Numbered from the stretch's first letter, positions 43,598 to 54,333 are shown. The stretch: 64,000 nucleotides of DNA from Candidatus Woesearchaeota archaeon (GCA_016187465.1 JACPJQ010000002.1:1-64000); one strand, 5' to 3'. Numbers and translations are program-made. The notes: generated by a model from the letters alone, not told the origin.

Positions 43598-44893
43598 TCA
43601 GTATAAAAACGAATTTTCATCGCTCCTTTCGCTTATCTCTCCCGCATAATTGGTCAGCATCTTTTCCTTAACCTCGGTAAATTCATCAGTATGGCCCAAA
43701 ACCCATCCCAGCTTTACATAGGCTGTCTCAGGCAGCATGTCCTCAGCAAAAATGCAGTTTAATTCTATTGAAAGTTTTCGTAATGGTGAATATACGTATG
43801 GATGCACTCTGCCATAAAGTGTCTGTGGAGCTATGACAATTACAACATTATCATCAATCAATTCTTTTAATTTTTTAACTAGAGAATGTTTGGGACTCAT
43901 CGTAGACACATGCCCTAATCCAGTCGCAGCAATTACAATTCCCTTATACTTTTTTTTTAGATAATAATCAAGGACCTCAGAATTCATGCCCGGGTAAACA
44001 TATAGCAGGGCTGTTTTGTGCTCAAATTTATCATCAACAATTACCTTTGCATCATTTTTTTTACTGTAATTTGAATTCAAAATTTCAACATTGCCATTTT
44101 CAAATACTTTCGCAAGAGGCAGTTCATTTATTGGGCGAAAAGCGTCTCTCCTGCTGGTGTGCATCTTCCTTACTTTTGTGCCCCTGTTCAATATGCAATA
44201 ATTATCGTCGCTGGTTCCGTGCATGCAGGTAACAACAGAAGCTCCGTCAAACTCTGAGGCTGCGTGCACTGCACAAAGTAAATTTAAGAAAGCGTCTGAG
44301 CTTCCCCTGTCAATGCTCCTTTGCGCCGCTGTAAAGACAACCGGCTTGTTCAGGTGCTTAAGGAAAAATGACATTGCTGCAGTAGAAAAGTGCAGAGTGT
44401 CTGTTCCCTGGGTCACGACAACTCCTGAGACTTCGTCGTCATTAAGGTCTCTTGCAATTCTTCTCGCCATTGACTGCCAGTCTTCAGGGGCCATATCCTC
44501 GCTCATAATGCTCATTACTTTTTCCGCCTTCAGGTTTGCAATATCCTCAAGCTCCGGCAGCATTGCAATGAAATCCTCTGCAGTGTAGCCAGCATAAACT
44601 CCTCCTGTTTTGTAGTCAACCCTTGAAGAAATAGTGCCGCCGAAAGAGAGTATCGGAACCGTAGGCAGCCCTTCCTTATGCCCTATCCTGTGCTTTATTT
44701 CTTTTTTCTTCTCGTATTTTTTAATGACTTCGATTTTTGTGATTTTATTGTTTTCAACTCCTATATTGTAGCCGTTTTCCAGTTTGATTATTGTGTAATT
44801 CTCGTCAAAAATCTCAGGGCGTGGCAGCATTATGCCTTCATAGATTTGCTCTTTGGTGTGTATCCTGACAGCATCGCCATATTCCGGTATCAT
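43598..44893 (-). CDS. gatD: Glu-tRNA(Gln) amidotransferase subunit D
   Basis: A 431-aa GatD that frees ammonia from glutamine or asparagine for GatE. An N-terminal barrel (YGDAVRIHTKEQIYEGIML) precedes the L-asparaginase domain: first Thr in PILSFGGTISSRVD, second site VVTQGTDTLHFSTAAM, and the Asp/Lys region DKFEHKTALLYV. Length and order match the family. The start ATG at 44893 lies just after an AT-rich stretch. The pair is archaeal-specific. Confidence 0.96.
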   Translation of the reverse strand: MIPEYGDAVRIHTKEQIYEGIMLPRPEIFDENYTIIKLENGYNIGVENNKITKIEVIKKYEKKKEIKHRIGHKEGLPTVPILSFGGTISSRVDYKTGGVYAGYTAEDFIAMLPELEDIANLKAEKVMSIMSEDMAPEDWQSMARRIARDLNDDEVSGVVVTQGTDTLHFSTAAMSFFLKHLNKPVVFTAAQRSIDRGSSDAFLNLLCAVHAASEFDGASVVTCMHGTSDDNYCILNRGTKVRKMHTSRRDAFRPINELPLAKVFENGNVEILNSNYSKKNDAKVIVDDKFEHKTALLYVYPGMNSEVLDYYLKKKYKGIVIAATGLGHVSTMSPKHSLVKKLKELIDDNVVIVIAPQTLYGRVHPYVYSPLRKLSIELNCIFAEDMLPETAYVKLGWVLGHTDEFTEVKEKMLTNYAGEISERSDENSFLY

Positions 44894-44918
44894 AGGAAAA
44901 AATTAGAAATGAGTTTAT

Positions 44919-45257
44919 TTAAAGGTTTTGATATGAATCAGATTGAGCTTTAGCATTAATCATAATACTTACTTCCGAGATATATTTACTTAAATAATCT
45001 GGTACTTTAGCTGGACTTCTTAAAACATAATTTGTCAATCCATCAGCAACTATTCTAACTAATGTCGTTTGGAAAGTTTGTTGGAATAGTGCTGGGCCAG
45101 ATTCTATAAATAGTTCGTCTTGAACAATTTGGCCTTTTTCTGAAAATGTTTTAGTGACAAATCCTAAAAAATAAAATTCACTGGCTAACTCGTCTAAAGA
45201 TTTTTCGTTTAAATTTCGTAACTTTAATCTGGCTTGGATGGTTTCTTTTTTTATCAT
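44919..45257 (-). CDS. Hypothetical protein, 112 aa
   Basis: A soluble protein without a recognised family. The frame stays open into cdc48, but the ATG at 45257 is preceded by GGGGT and comes 4 nt after the cdc48 stop, so the two are coupled. The sequence is amphipathic (LKLRNLNEKSLDELASEFYF, FQTTLVRIVADGLTNYVL). Its position after cdc48 may mean a link to that ATPase, such as an adaptor; this is speculation. Confidence 0.6.
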   Translation of the reverse strand: MIKKETIQARLKLRNLNEKSLDELASEFYFLGFVTKTFSEKGQIVQDELFIESGPALFQQTFQTTLVRIVADGLTNYVLRSPAKVPDYLSKYISEVSIMINAKAQSDSYQNL

Positions 45258-45261
45258 TAGT

Positions 45262-48200
45262 TTACCCCATATACCCCGGCTTTTCATCCAGCATCTGCTT
45301 TGCCCTTGCTGCTGTGAAGTGCTCCTGAAGCTCTTCGTACGCCTTCTCAACGTCTTTTGTCACGCTGGGCCTTACTTTCAGGAGCGCCTGCTCAAAATGC
45401 CTTTTATAAATTTCCCTCGAATTTATATCCTCTCTTAGCGTAAGTATTGCAGCTTCCCTGCACACCGATTCAATGTCAGCTCCCACATATCCTTCTGTTT
45501 TCTTTGCTAAGTATCCAAGTAGTTCTTCCCTGCTTTTGATGTCGGCTAAATTATACGAGTTTCTTTCAGAATCCATGTCCAATGTTTTGATATCTGATTC
45601 ACTTAATGATTCGCCACTTATCCCTCTTTTTATAATTTTATTGTGTTGTTTTCCATTGTCTTCTAGCTCACTTTCCCCACTTATTGATTTAACAGCAACC
45701 ATTTTCTTTGATTTTGTCCTTGCACCTGTTTCGACAGCAATCGGCATTCCTTTTGTATGGACTTTGAAAATCTCAAGCCTTGATTTCTCGTCTGGAATTG
45801 GAGTCAATATCATCCTGTCGAATCTTCCGGGCCTGAGCAACGCAGTATCCACAATATCCGGCCTGTTGGTCGCGGCAATGACAACAACGTCATGCAAATC
45901 CTCCAAGCCGTCTATTTCCGTCAGCAGTTGGTTGACGACCCTTTCGCTTACATGGCTGTCTGAGCTTAAGCCCCTCTTCGGAGCAACAGCATCAATCTCG
46001 TCGAAGAAAATAATGCATGGGCTTACCTGGCGGGCTTTCTTGAAGACCTCCCGAACAGCTTTCTCGCTCTCGCCAACCCATTTGCTATTGTGCATGATTA
46101 ATGGTATTTTTCCTCCAACAAAAGAGTCATTCTCAGTTTCTAAATCATACATCCATTGGGTATTTGCTCTTGCAATATTCCTAACCCTAGTCCATGCTAA
46201 GTCACCTTCAGCAATTATGTTTAAGGTTTTATAAACATCAGAATTTCTAAATTCTTCAGTTGAATATTTTTTTATATATATCATCATTTTTTTAAGCCTT
46301 AGTAATCCGCAATTTTTCCTTCCAGAAATAACGGATTCAAAAAGACCTTCTGGCAGTTCCTTATCATAATGCAAATCTAATTTCTCTTTTGCTTCCTTAA
46401 GTAATTTGGACACATTTGGAATAATGTATTTTGCGTTATAATACTTCCTTTCAATATCTTTAACATTTTGCCCCGTAACACCCCTTAAAAATTTGTTCAT
46501 TTCTTTTTTGCCTGAAATTGTAATCATAAACATATCATCTTTTCTTTGCCAGTATTTTGATTTAATGGACAATTGACTTAATAGATAGATCATAGTCTGC
46601 GCAAGAAACTTACTCATTGTTCCATACTCAATTTTTTGATTATCTATGTGCCCGTCACCTTTAAAGGCGCCTCTCAAAAACGCACAAATCATTTCTTTAG
46701 AGGCTTTGGTAATCACAGGCGGTACTTTTATTATGTGGGATTTCTTTCCCTTTAATCCTATTTCAAAAATTTCTTCTAAAAACTTGATTAACGGCGCAGA
46801 ATAAACAAATATCATATCTTTATCTTCCTTAATATCATTCTCATAAGAAAAGATTGTAAATAATTTTCTAATTACCTTTCTATTAGATAGATTTTTATTA
46901 CAAATACACACCTGATCCTTTGAGATGTTTCCTTCTGCTGCGAACCATCCTAAAAATTCCGCCAATTCTACAGATAAATCCTTTGGCAGCTTTGTTATCT
47001 TATTTGAAGAAAATATTTTCACATAATATGAATTTTTATCTTCTTTTACTAATCTTAAATGTTTATATTTAGGGCATTTAAGTTTAATTTCTTTATCAAA
47101 TCCTATTAAATGAGAAGGTTTGGCCGCAAAATCTTTTAATTTTAAGTCTTCAGCCTTTATCCATTCAATTTTTCCATTTCTACAAACAAAAAATGGTTGA
47201 TTTTTTGAAACTTCAATATCATTATTATCTTCAAATAAAATTCTATAAGCTTCGTCCACAAAAATCTTTGTAGCTCTAATTATTTTTGTTTTTGTCAATT
47301 TTCCTTTTGTGTCTATTCCAATTGTATAAAAATTTTCATTTAAGTTTCTAACTTCAATTCTATCGCTCTCTTTCTCCAGAGTTGTGTACGGTTTAATATT
47401 TTCAAAGAAACTCCCTATAGGTCTTACACCGCATAAGTCTGTAAAAATAGGTGTGTCTTTTGATAAGCATAACATCTCCGGCCCTTTAACCAAAATAAAA
47501 TTAGCTTCGCTTTCGTTTGAGACAGCCTTTGCCAGTAAAGTTTTTCCGGTTCCGGGAGCTCCATAAAGCAGAATGCCTCTTGGGGGCCTTACTCCTAATC
47601 TCTTGAACGCTTCGGGAAACTTCAGTGGCCACTCCACAGCTTCTATCAGCTCCTGCTTTACATTTCCCAAGCCTCCGATATCCGACCATTTAATATTTGG
47701 AATTTCGACAAGCACTTCCCTCAAGGCGGACGGCCTCACGACCTTCAGCGATTCCTTGAAATCCTGCTGGGTTATTACAAGCCTTTCGAGCAATTCCCTG
47801 GGCAAAGGCTCGTCCTCCTTTAATTTTATGTCGGGCAGAACTTTCCTAAGCACAATCATTGCCGCCTCTTTTGCCAATGAAGCCACATCTGCCCCTACAA
47901 AACCATGCGTCACTTCAGCAAGCTCCTTCAGCGAAACTATTTTAGAATCATTGCTAATTTTTTCCATGTACTTCTTCAGTTTTGACAGCTCGATCTTCTT
48001 AAACAGCTCATTCTTCTCGGGGTTTTCAACAAGATATTTGTTTATTGTCCTTTCAAGACTCCTCGAGTTAGCGTCCTTGTATCTAAGCAAATTTAAAATC
48101 ACTTCTTTATACTCCTGCTCAAAGTCGCTGTCCTTGACAATGTTTTCCCTTGTATACATCGGCATGTTCCTTGTATGGATTTTAAGAATATTCAGCCTTC

Positions 48201-49341
48201 CTTCTTTGCCAGGAACCCCTATTTCAATTTCCCTGTCAAATCTTCCGGGCCTTCTTAATGCGGGGTCCAGAATGTTCGGGACATTTGTCGCTGCTATGAC
48301 AACAACCTTGCCTCTTGACTGCAATCCGTCCATCAGGGCAAGCAGCTGGGCGACAACCCTTCTCTCGACCTCTCCCCTTGTTTCTTCCCTTTTTGAGGCG
48401 ATTGCATCAATCTCGTCAATAAAGATTATAGAAGGCGCGTTTTTTTCCGCCTCCTCAAATTTCTTACGAAGGTTTTCCTCTGACTGACCATAATATTTAC
48501 TCATTATCTCCGGGCCGTTAATCAAAATAAAGTGCGAGTTTGTCTCGTTTGCCACGGCCTTTGCCAGTAAAGTTTTTCCGGTTCCGGGGGGCCCGTGCAG
48601 CAAGACTCCTTTGGGCGCTTCTATTCCCAATCTCTCGAATATCTCAGGATGCTTCAGCGGAAGCTCGACCATTTCCCTTACTTTTTTTATTTCATCTTCC
48701 AAGCCGCCGACATCCTCGTAAGTGATGTCAGGAACTCTTTCTTCCTCGATTTCAACAGCTTCTGACCTGAATTCAATTTCTGTTTGGTCAAGAATGATTA
48801 CTGCCTGCTTTGGATTTGTGTCGACAACAACAAACTTTATGTCTCCAAAGCCTATGCCCATCATGCTCTCATCCAGAATGCTGAAGATGTCCTCGTCAAA
48901 AAATGGGTTGTTCATCATTGTTGTTTTTCTTCTTCTGGCCCCTCCCAGAGAAACTATGTCACCCCTAACCACGGCCCTTCCAAGCAAACCCTGCTTGAAA
49001 ATTTCAGATGACGCCCTTATGACAATGCCTTTTCTTGCAGGCGCTATTATAACTTTTTTTGCTTCCTTTACCGCAGCTTTCCTTATTCTTACGATTTCTC
49101 CTATGCCTGTCTTTGAATTCTTTCTTATAATACCGTCCATTCTTATTATATTTAATCCAATGTCACCAGGGTAAGATCTGTCAGCAATTGCAACAGTTTT
49201 TCTTTCGCCTTCAATCTCAACTATGTCGCCCGGCTTTATGTCTACTTCAGAAAGATAGCCCGAGTCAATCCTGACGATGCCTTTGTTTACATCGTCCTGA
49301 ATAGCTTCCGCGACTTTAAGTTTAAGCTCTTTGTCTGTCAT
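45262..49341 (-). CDS. cdc48: CDC48/VAT AAA+ ATPase with intein
   Basis: The archaeal p97/VAT unfoldase: N-domain (about 1-190) and two AAA modules. D1 has GPPGTGKT and [13 protein letters not shown]2 has GAPGTGKT and [10 protein letters not shown], with Arg fingers in both. A 461-aa intein splits D2 in pore loop 1 (KGPEML then SKWVGESE). The mature protein would be about 898 aa, longer than usual (about 750). Both modules carry an extra 70-80 aa between the RecA core and the helical lid: about 392-470 in D1 and about 1200-1275 of the precursor in D2, the latter with a repeated ISGES. It extracts and unfolds proteins for the proteasome. No proteasome gene is adjacent. Confidence 0.96.
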   Translation of the reverse strand: MTDKELKLKVAEAIQDDVNKGIVRIDSGYLSEVDIKPGDIVEIEGERKTVAIADRSYPGDIGLNIIRMDGIIRKNSKTGIGEIVRIRKAAVKEAKKVIIAPARKGIVIRASSEIFKQGLLGRAVVRGDIVSLGGARRRKTTMMNNPFFDEDIFSILDESMMGIGFGDIKFVVVDTNPKQAVIILDQTEIEFRSEAVEIEEERVPDITYEDVGGLEDEIKKVREMVELPLKHPEIFERLGIEAPKGVLLHGPPGTGKTLLAKAVANETNSHFILINGPEIMSKYYGQSEENLRKKFEEAEKNAPSIIFIDEIDAIASKREETRGEVERRVVAQLLALMDGLQSRGKVVVIAATNVPNILDPALRRPGRFDREIEIGVPGKEGRLNILKIHTRNMPMYTRENIVKDSDFEQEYKEVILNLLRYKDANSRSLERTINKYLVENPEKNELFKKIELSKLKKYMEKISNDSKIVSLKELAEVTHGFVGADVASLAKEAAMIVLRKVLPDIKLKEDEPLPRELLERLVITQQDFKESLKVVRPSALREVLVEIPNIKWSDIGGLGNVKQELIEAVEWPLKFPEAFKRLGVRPPRGILLYGAPGTGKTLLAKAVSNESEANFILVKGPEMLCLSKDTPIFTDLCGVRPIGSFFENIKPYTTLEKESDRIEVRNLNENFYTIGIDTKGKLTKTKIIRATKIFVDEAYRILFEDNNDIEVSKNQPFFVCRNGKIEWIKAEDLKLKDFAAKPSHLIGFDKEIKLKCPKYKHLRLVKEDKNSYYVKIFSSNKITKLPKDLSVELAEFLGWFAAEGNISKDQVCICNKNLSNRKVIRKLFTIFSYENDIKEDKDMIFVYSAPLIKFLEEIFEIGLKGKKSHIIKVPPVITKASKEMICAFLRGAFKGDGHIDNQKIEYGTMSKFLAQTMIYLLSQLSIKSKYWQRKDDMFMITISGKKEMNKFLRGVTGQNVKDIERKYYNAKYIIPNVSKLLKEAKEKLDLHYDKELPEGLFESVISGRKNCGLLRLKKMMIYIKKYSTEEFRNSDVYKTLNIIAEGDLAWTRVRNIARANTQWMYDLETENDSFVGGKIPLIMHNSKWVGESEKAVREVFKKARQVSPCIIFFDEIDAVAPKRGLSSDSHVSERVVNQLLTEIDGLEDLHDVVVIAATNRPDIVDTALLRPGRFDRMILTPIPDEKSRLEIFKVHTKGMPIAVETGARTKSKKMVAVKSISGESELEDNGKQHNKIIKRGISGESLSESDIKTLDMDSERNSYNLADIKSREELLGYLAKKTEGYVGADIESVCREAAILTLREDINSREIYKRHFEQALLKVRPSVTKDVEKAYEELQEHFTAARAKQMLDEKPGYMG
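46087..47469 (-). mobile_element. Intein in CDC48 D2 pore loop
   Basis: A 461-residue intein beginning [11 protein letters not shown] and ending IMHN before Ser. LAGLIDADG-type motifs are LGWFAAEGN and [11 protein letters not shown]. The block-B His of the TxxH motif is not obvious, so splicing may rely on a variant (SKNQPFFV region). The insertion point is the substrate-gripping pore loop, a highly conserved site. The opening CLSKDT matches the helicase intein at 4398, suggesting relatedness. Confidence 0.88.
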
Positions 49342-49462
49342 ATTGTATTAACTATATGATAGAGATAATGTTTTATAAATGTTGTGGAAATCTTTTGTTT
49401 TCCAAAACTCAGAAATCATTGATTTTCGATAGTTTTGATAAATGGTTTAAAATAAAGAATAA

Positions 49463-49891
49463 TTATCCTATATAATTCTTGTCAGGAGCCTGAATTTGAA
49501 CCTTTGGCAGCGGAATCGGCGCCGGCAGATTTATTTCCTGGCTCAAAATCAATGCCTGTATGTTGCATTTTGTAAGTATTGTGTTAAGCAGGCCAGCCAT
49601 AAGCTCCTTTGGCACTTTCTTGTCCTTCTTCCATGAAGCCAGAATTTCCTTGACTTTTTTTGAATCTTCCATGTACAAAAGCTCGCCCTCAAAAAGAATC
49701 GTCCCTATGCTGGGCTCGTATTTTGATGTGAACTCAAAAATAAACTTAATAACATTCTGCTTATCCTTTCCCAATGCCAAATCAGACTCTTCAACATTCT
49801 TGATTGTTACATTGTTGTTTATGTCTATCTTTCCCTTGGCCGCTTCGTTTCTTTGGGCGCTTAATTTCGTGAATCCAAATCCGACAATCAT
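49463..49891 (-). CDS. Conserved hypothetical protein, 142 aa
   Basis: A soluble protein of unknown family. The N-terminus MIVGFGFTKLSAQRNEAAKG leads into a beta-rich half with an FEFTSKYEPSIGTILFEGEL core, then helices (ELMAGLLNTILTKCNIQALIL) and a proline-rich end (PAPIPLPKVQIQAP). The layout resembles SecB-like or domain-of-unknown-function proteins common in archaeal genomes, but no firm match is claimed. It has its own AT-rich promoter region. Confidence 0.6.
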   Translation of the reverse strand: MIVGFGFTKLSAQRNEAAKGKIDINNNVTIKNVEESDLALGKDKQNVIKFIFEFTSKYEPSIGTILFEGELLYMEDSKKVKEILASWKKDKKVPKELMAGLLNTILTKCNIQALILSQEINLPAPIPLPKVQIQAPDKNYIG

Positions 49892-49934
49892 TTTAGCTCA
49901 AGTGTTTCTATTTAATATATAAAACTTGTTGTAA

Positions 49935-50771
49935 TCAGTTTGATGAAGGACTGTAAATGTTGAAAGAGTTGACAGTGTTAAAATGAATGCTGTTGGTTGT
50001 AATAAAGGGAATTGAAGAATTATTGGTATATTTCGAATATTTCAAGAAATCTTTATTTTTAACAATCTTTTCTAAGATTACTCCCTTGTATATTGATCCG
50101 TAAACTGAAGCAAATTTGCTGTCCGGCATGCTCCTCCCTTCATCATAAGTTTTTATATAAAATTTTCCTGCGTCATGAGATTCTTTAATTTGTCTAACTC
50201 TTATCCAATCTTGATAGGAAACCCTAGCTTCATACACTTCTGTTTCATTTAAATGTCCATTTATTGTCTCTCGCAATGTACCTATTGATATTCTATTTCT
50301 AAGGAAACTCTTGATTAATAGGTCCTGTATGTCTTTCTGGGCAACCTCCTCACGCAACTCTCTGACTGCCGTGTCTTCTGGGCTAAAATCATAAGGTTCT
50401 TTTTGGCCGCCTATGGGCCTCAATTTACCTCTTTCTTCCTTTAAGGTGTAATTTAACGGATTTTCTTCAGTAAGAATCTCTCCAGTTTCAACGTTATAAA
50501 AAATAATAACCGTCCCTTTATATACAACTTGATTGTGGTCTCCTGACTCGTTTGATGCGACTATTGAATCCAAATTCTTAGACTTAAATTTCATCTTTTC
50601 TTCTTTTTTTGGCTTTGCTTGTTTTGATTCCCTGGCTTCTTTTGAATTATAGACTATTTTTTCTCCAGAGTCATACTCTGCTGTTCCTTCCTCTCGTGGC
50701 TCAGGGGCTTCTTCTATATGACTCCCAGTAGCTTCAGCTTCCAATCTTCCGTCTAAACCACCCTCTTCCAT
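49935..50771 (-). CDS. Nudix-domain protein with charged N-terminal tail
   Basis: A 278-aa protein. The first 90 aa are low-complexity and charged (Glu/Lys-rich). A nudix-like domain follows (GTVIIFYNVETGEIL, then RPIGGQKEPYDF and DTAVRELREEVAQKD, close to the GX5EX7REUXEEXGU box but lacking the final Gly). It may hydrolyse a nucleotide derivative or be a non-catalytic relative. No operon partner is evident; the ligase gene is 64 bp upstream. Confidence 0.65.
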   Translation of the reverse strand: MEEGGLDGRLEAEATGSHIEEAPEPREEGTAEYDSGEKIVYNSKEARESKQAKPKKEEKMKFKSKNLDSIVASNESGDHNQVVYKGTVIIFYNVETGEILTEENPLNYTLKEERGKLRPIGGQKEPYDFSPEDTAVRELREEVAQKDIQDLLIKSFLRNRISIGTLRETINGHLNETEVYEARVSYQDWIRVRQIKESHDAGKFYIKTYDEGRSMPDSKFASVYGSIYKGVILEKIVKNKDFLKYSKYTNNSSIPFITTNSIHFNTVNSFNIYSPSSN

Positions 50772-50834
50772 AGCTATAATATAGAAAAATGTCCTTTTTA
50801 AAGCTTTCGGTTTTATTTACTAGAGAGTAACGAA

Positions 50835-52595
50835 TCAACTCTTTTTCTGGCTTTCATACAATTTTGTTATGTAATCCAGAGTTGATGCGTCATTTGGGCC
50901 TTTCTCAACCCTTAATCCTATGACCCTCGGAAAGCGCAAGGCAAAACCGCTTTCATAAGTTGGAGATTTCTGTATTTCCTCGTAGCCGACTTCAATCACA
51001 ACTCTTGGCTTGACTTTTACCTCTTTTCCTTTGTCATTTATTATTAAAGGTTTCAGTAACTTAGTCATTTCCTCAAAGCTCAGTCCTTCTTCTTTTTTCT
51101 CTTTCAGGCCAGTGCTTACCCTGCCAACTTCAACAAAATTGCCATTGTCGTCAACACAAGCAATTGTGTAGCTGCTCAGCCATTTTGACCTTTTGCCCTC
51201 GCCCCATTCAGCTCCTACAATTGCCAAGTCCAAAGTTTCCATTATATGCTTGAACTTTATCATGTAACCGACGCGGGCGCCCGGCTTGTAAGGAGAATCA
51301 AGCGACTTAAACATCAGGCCTTCGTTTCCGGCATTTACAGCGTCCTTGAAGAACTTCTCAACATCCTTTTTCTCTGAAACTATTTTGATTCTTGAAAGAA
51401 CAATTTTTTTGGGCTCCTGCCTTACTATTTTCTCCAGCAGTTTTCTTCTTTTATCAAAGCTTTCATTAATTATGCTTTTGCCTTCATAATAAATTATGTC
51501 AAAAACATTTAACTCGACGGGAAAATCAACCGACATTTTATCTATGTCATATTTTCTTTTTATCCTTTGAGAAATGTTTTGGAACGGCATATACCTTCCG
51601 GTTTTCCTGTTGTAGCCAACTGCCTCTGAGTCAATTATAAAGATCTTTCCTTTGACATTTCTCCTGACAGATTCAGCAACATCTGGAAATTGCTTTGTAA
51701 CATCTTCTAAACGTCTTGTAAAAAGTCTTATATTTCCTTTTTCGTCCTTATGCCCCTGAATTCGAAATCCGTCGTATTTAAATTCTACAGCAGCAGGCTT
51801 TCCTACAGTTTCAAAAGCCTCTTCAATTGTATCGGCTTTCAATGCAAGCATTACTTTTATTGGTATGCCAACATTCATTTCCATGTTTTTTAATCCTTCA
51901 ATGCCCTTTAGCCTGGCAGTTTTCGCAACCTCGGCAAATTCGTTGCTAACATCATAAGCGCGCTGAACCTCATCAAGATATTTATTGTATATTTCCCTGT
52001 CTTCAACCTCTATGTCATTCATTTCTTGGGTGTATTTGATGCCTATTTTCTTATCAAAAAAAGCCCATACGATAGCATCCCGCATGACGCCTTCCCCCAC
52101 CCCAATGCGCATCTCCCCCAGAATAGTCTTGACGATGTACTTAGATTCGATAGGCTTTGCAGAAGTGAGCAATTCAGCTATAAGCTGAGTTTTCCTCTCG
52201 ACAGTTCCTTCCCCCTCAAGCTCTGCCAGCTTTCTTATATTATCAACCACTTTCTTTATGGTTAATTTTGCTGAATGCAGAGTTTCCTGCTTTTTTGTTT
52301 TGACGATTATTTCCGCAACCAGTCCCAGATCGCCCTGCTTTTTCCATTCATTTTCTATCTTGTCGACGCTTATGCCTGTTGCTGTGCTCAAGGATTTTAG
52401 CATAAGACGTGATGCAACTCCGATTTCTCGGGAGTCATAGCTTGGAAAAACCCTTCCTTCCAGAAGCAGCATAACATGCTCTGTGTCATCAATGCTTACA
52501 TCTTTCAGGAACTCCGAGATTATATGGGTTTTTTCCAGCCTTTTTGTAGTCTTGTTCAGCTGCTCGTAAACATCAACTAATTTTGAGTAGTCCAT
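50835..52595 (-). CDS. lig: ATP-dependent DNA ligase
   Basis: A 586-aa archaeal DNA ligase I that seals nicks with ATP. It has an N-terminal helical DNA-binding domain (about 1-215). The adenylation domain has the KxDG motif EFKYDGFRIQGH with the nucleophilic Lys, plus IDSEAVGYN, EGLMFKSLDSPY (motif IV) and MIKFK (motif V). The OB-fold follows. Length and motif order match the archaeal family. It is a single gene. Confidence 0.96.
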   Translation of the reverse strand: MDYSKLVDVYEQLNKTTKRLEKTHIISEFLKDVSIDDTEHVMLLLEGRVFPSYDSREIGVASRLMLKSLSTATGISVDKIENEWKKQGDLGLVAEIIVKTKKQETLHSAKLTIKKVVDNIRKLAELEGEGTVERKTQLIAELLTSAKPIESKYIVKTILGEMRIGVGEGVMRDAIVWAFFDKKIGIKYTQEMNDIEVEDREIYNKYLDEVQRAYDVSNEFAEVAKTARLKGIEGLKNMEMNVGIPIKVMLALKADTIEEAFETVGKPAAVEFKYDGFRIQGHKDEKGNIRLFTRRLEDVTKQFPDVAESVRRNVKGKIFIIDSEAVGYNRKTGRYMPFQNISQRIKRKYDIDKMSVDFPVELNVFDIIYYEGKSIINESFDKRRKLLEKIVRQEPKKIVLSRIKIVSEKKDVEKFFKDAVNAGNEGLMFKSLDSPYKPGARVGYMIKFKHIMETLDLAIVGAEWGEGKRSKWLSSYTIACVDDNGNFVEVGRVSTGLKEKKEEGLSFEEMTKLLKPLIINDKGKEVKVKPRVVIEVGYEEIQKSPTYESGFALRFPRVIGLRVEKGPNDASTLDYITKLYESQKKS

Positions 52596-52699
52596 AGGTT
52601 AAAGACTCATTCTTTGGGATTTATTAAGTTTATTGATAGTTTTTCATTTTTGATAATATAATTATTGAGTTTGTCAATTAAAAAACTAGAATTTGATTA

Positions 52700-53299
52700 T
52701 TACAGTAAAGGGTTCTTCCAATCATCTGGATGCAGATGTCTTGTACCACGAATTGATACTTTTTCTGATGGCAAATCCAAATGTTTTAAGTCAGATACTC
52801 TCACATTCTGGAAAAACGCTCTGGGAATTCCAACATTATCAAAATTTTGTCCATAGTCGTTGATGAGTTCTGCAATTCTATGATTTGTTAAAAAACTGCG
52901 CTCGACATCAATAAATCTTAGAGGTCCGTAATCTCTACCCTCCTTAAAACTTTCAAACCTAGATCCTAGATGGACTCCTTCTAATTTTTGTTTTGCAATC
53001 GATTCTAGTGTGGATTCAACATATGCAAAATCAACCTCGTCAGATTCCTCTTTTTTGCAAGATAATTCTATATAGAAACTAGCGGGCAATCCATAGAAAA
53101 AACGTCCTAATCCGCTCGGAATGACTCGAGTATGGTCAGCATAGTAGGTTATTCCGGCAGGGCTTTTGAACTCTGCTAAAACAGAGGTTATTGAACCTAA
53201 ACGAAAATCGTTTAATGAGGACTCCCTTAATTCTTCTGTTGTTAATCCAGCACCAGTTACATAATATTTATTTTTTGGAGTGAATATTTGGAATGCCAT
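52700..53299 (-). CDS. Hypothetical protein, 199 aa
   Basis: A soluble protein not matched to a family. An alpha/beta mix is suggested (FQIFTPKNKYYVTGAGLTTE, VIPSGLGRFFYGLPASFYIE, EVDFAYVESTLESIAKQKLE). The repeated sequence style around LGSRFESFKEGRDYG is unusual. It lies head to head with the nitroreductase gene, leaving a 73-bp spacer that must hold both promoters. Confidence 0.55.
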   Translation of the reverse strand: MAFQIFTPKNKYYVTGAGLTTEELRESSLNDFRLGSITSVLAEFKSPAGITYYADHTRVIPSGLGRFFYGLPASFYIELSCKKEESDEVDFAYVESTLESIAKQKLEGVHLGSRFESFKEGRDYGPLRFIDVERSFLTNHRIAELINDYGQNFDNVGIPRAFFQNVRVSDLKHLDLPSEKVSIRGTRHLHPDDWKNPLL

Positions 53300-53372
53300 C
53301 TTTGCAGGAAATTGCTATCTGTTTAAAAATTTTTCAGTTAACTATTTAAATACCCTAAGCACAAATAATATT

Positions 53373-54059
53373 ATGGAGCACCACAAACACCACACTCATT
53401 CTCATCGTATGAATATTTTTGATTGCATAAGAACTCGCCGTTCAATAAGGAAATACAAAGACAAGGACGTGCCTTGGGATAATATTGTTGAGATTCTGCA
53501 GTCCGGCAAGTATGCCCCGTGCGCCGGCAACATTTTCAACCTGAAGTTCATTGTTGTGAAAAATGAAGCTAAAAGGACGGCTATTGCGGAAGCCAGCGTA
53601 CAGCAGCACTGGATGCAGGATGCTCCAATCCATATTGTTGTGGTAGGCGAACCTGAAAAGGCAGAAAGATATTACGGCACAAGAGGCGCAAGGCTTTACA
53701 CCTTACAGGCTGCAGGCGCTGCAATCCAAAATATGCTATTGACGGCTCATTCTCTTGGACTGGGATCGTGCTGGGTAGGCGCTTTTGACGAAGAGGAAAT
53801 AAGAAGGCTCTGCAACCTTCCCGAGCACGTCAATGTGCAAGCCGTTGTGACAATCGGCTATGCTGATGAAGTCCCTCAAATGCCGCCAAAATACAGGATA
53901 GAACATGCCATGTTCTTTGAGAAATGGTGGGGCAGGATCGAAGGCCCGAAGACAGGACTGGGCATGTGGAGCCCTGTCATAAAAAGTGCTGTAACAAGGA
54001 CACATAAGCACATTAAGAAGCATGTTGAAAAAATAAAGGGGAAGTTGAGGAAGAAATGA
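53373..54059 (+). CDS. Nitroreductase-family FMN oxidoreductase
   Basis: A 228-aa flavin enzyme of the nitroreductase superfamily. The FMN phosphate site RTRRSIRKYKDKDV, then SGKYAPCAGN, and GLGSCWVGAFDEEEIR are typical. A His-rich leader (MEHHKHHTHSHRMN) could bind metal. The frame is open 31 codons upstream, but a TATA box (TATTTAAATA, about 53341-53350) is about 27 nt before the ATG at 53373, so translation is likely leaderless. The substrate is unknown; NAD(P)H is the probable donor. Confidence 0.86.
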   Translation: MEHHKHHTHSHRMNIFDCIRTRRSIRKYKDKDVPWDNIVEILQSGKYAPCAGNIFNLKFIVVKNEAKRTAIAEASVQQHWMQDAPIHIVVVGEPEKAERYYGTRGARLYTLQAAGAAIQNMLLTAHSLGLGSCWVGAFDEEEIRRLCNLPEHVNVQAVVTIGYADEVPQMPPKYRIEHAMFFEKWWGRIEGPKTGLGMWSPVIKSAVTRTHKHIKKHVEKIKGKLRKK

Positions 54060-54202
54060 ATTTTTGTTCTTTGATTTTTAGAGATTCGATAAATAAATTC
54101 TATAAAACATAACGATAACGAACAAAATAAAAAACACGAGAGCGACTTTGTGCTGTGAAGTAAATAAAGTAAACCGCTTTTAATGTTTTATTGAATAAAT
54201 AG

Positions 54203-54276
54203 GCGAGGCGTAAATTAATGGCAGACAATTTAAGCCGAGCACAAGAATAATGTCGTGAAGCGACGGATTGAAATTT
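54203..54276 (+). ncRNA. Structured RNA motif, copy C of four
   Basis: GCGAGGC (54203-54209) pairs with GCCGAGC (54234-54240), with two central G.A/A.G pairs. An inner hairpin TAAATT/AATTTA has ATGGCAG in its loop. ACAAGAAT follows at once, then a hairpin GTCG-TGAAG-CGAC and the tail GATTGAAAT. It lies between the convergent nitroreductase and ftsZ genes. See the copy at 1513. Confidence 0.58.
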
Positions 54277-54296
54277 TTAGTTTTCTATCTGACCTC

Positions 54297-54328
54297 AAAT
54301 AAAAAAATGTGGCCCATTTCTGAGCCAC
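54297..54328 (-). terminator. Terminator of ftsZ
   Basis: On the minus strand GTGGCTC pairs with GGGCCAC (one G.T pair) around a short loop, followed by a run of T. It lies 100 bp after the ftsZ stop. The shape is that of an intrinsic terminator. Confidence 0.55.
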
Positions 54329-54333
54329 CGCTT

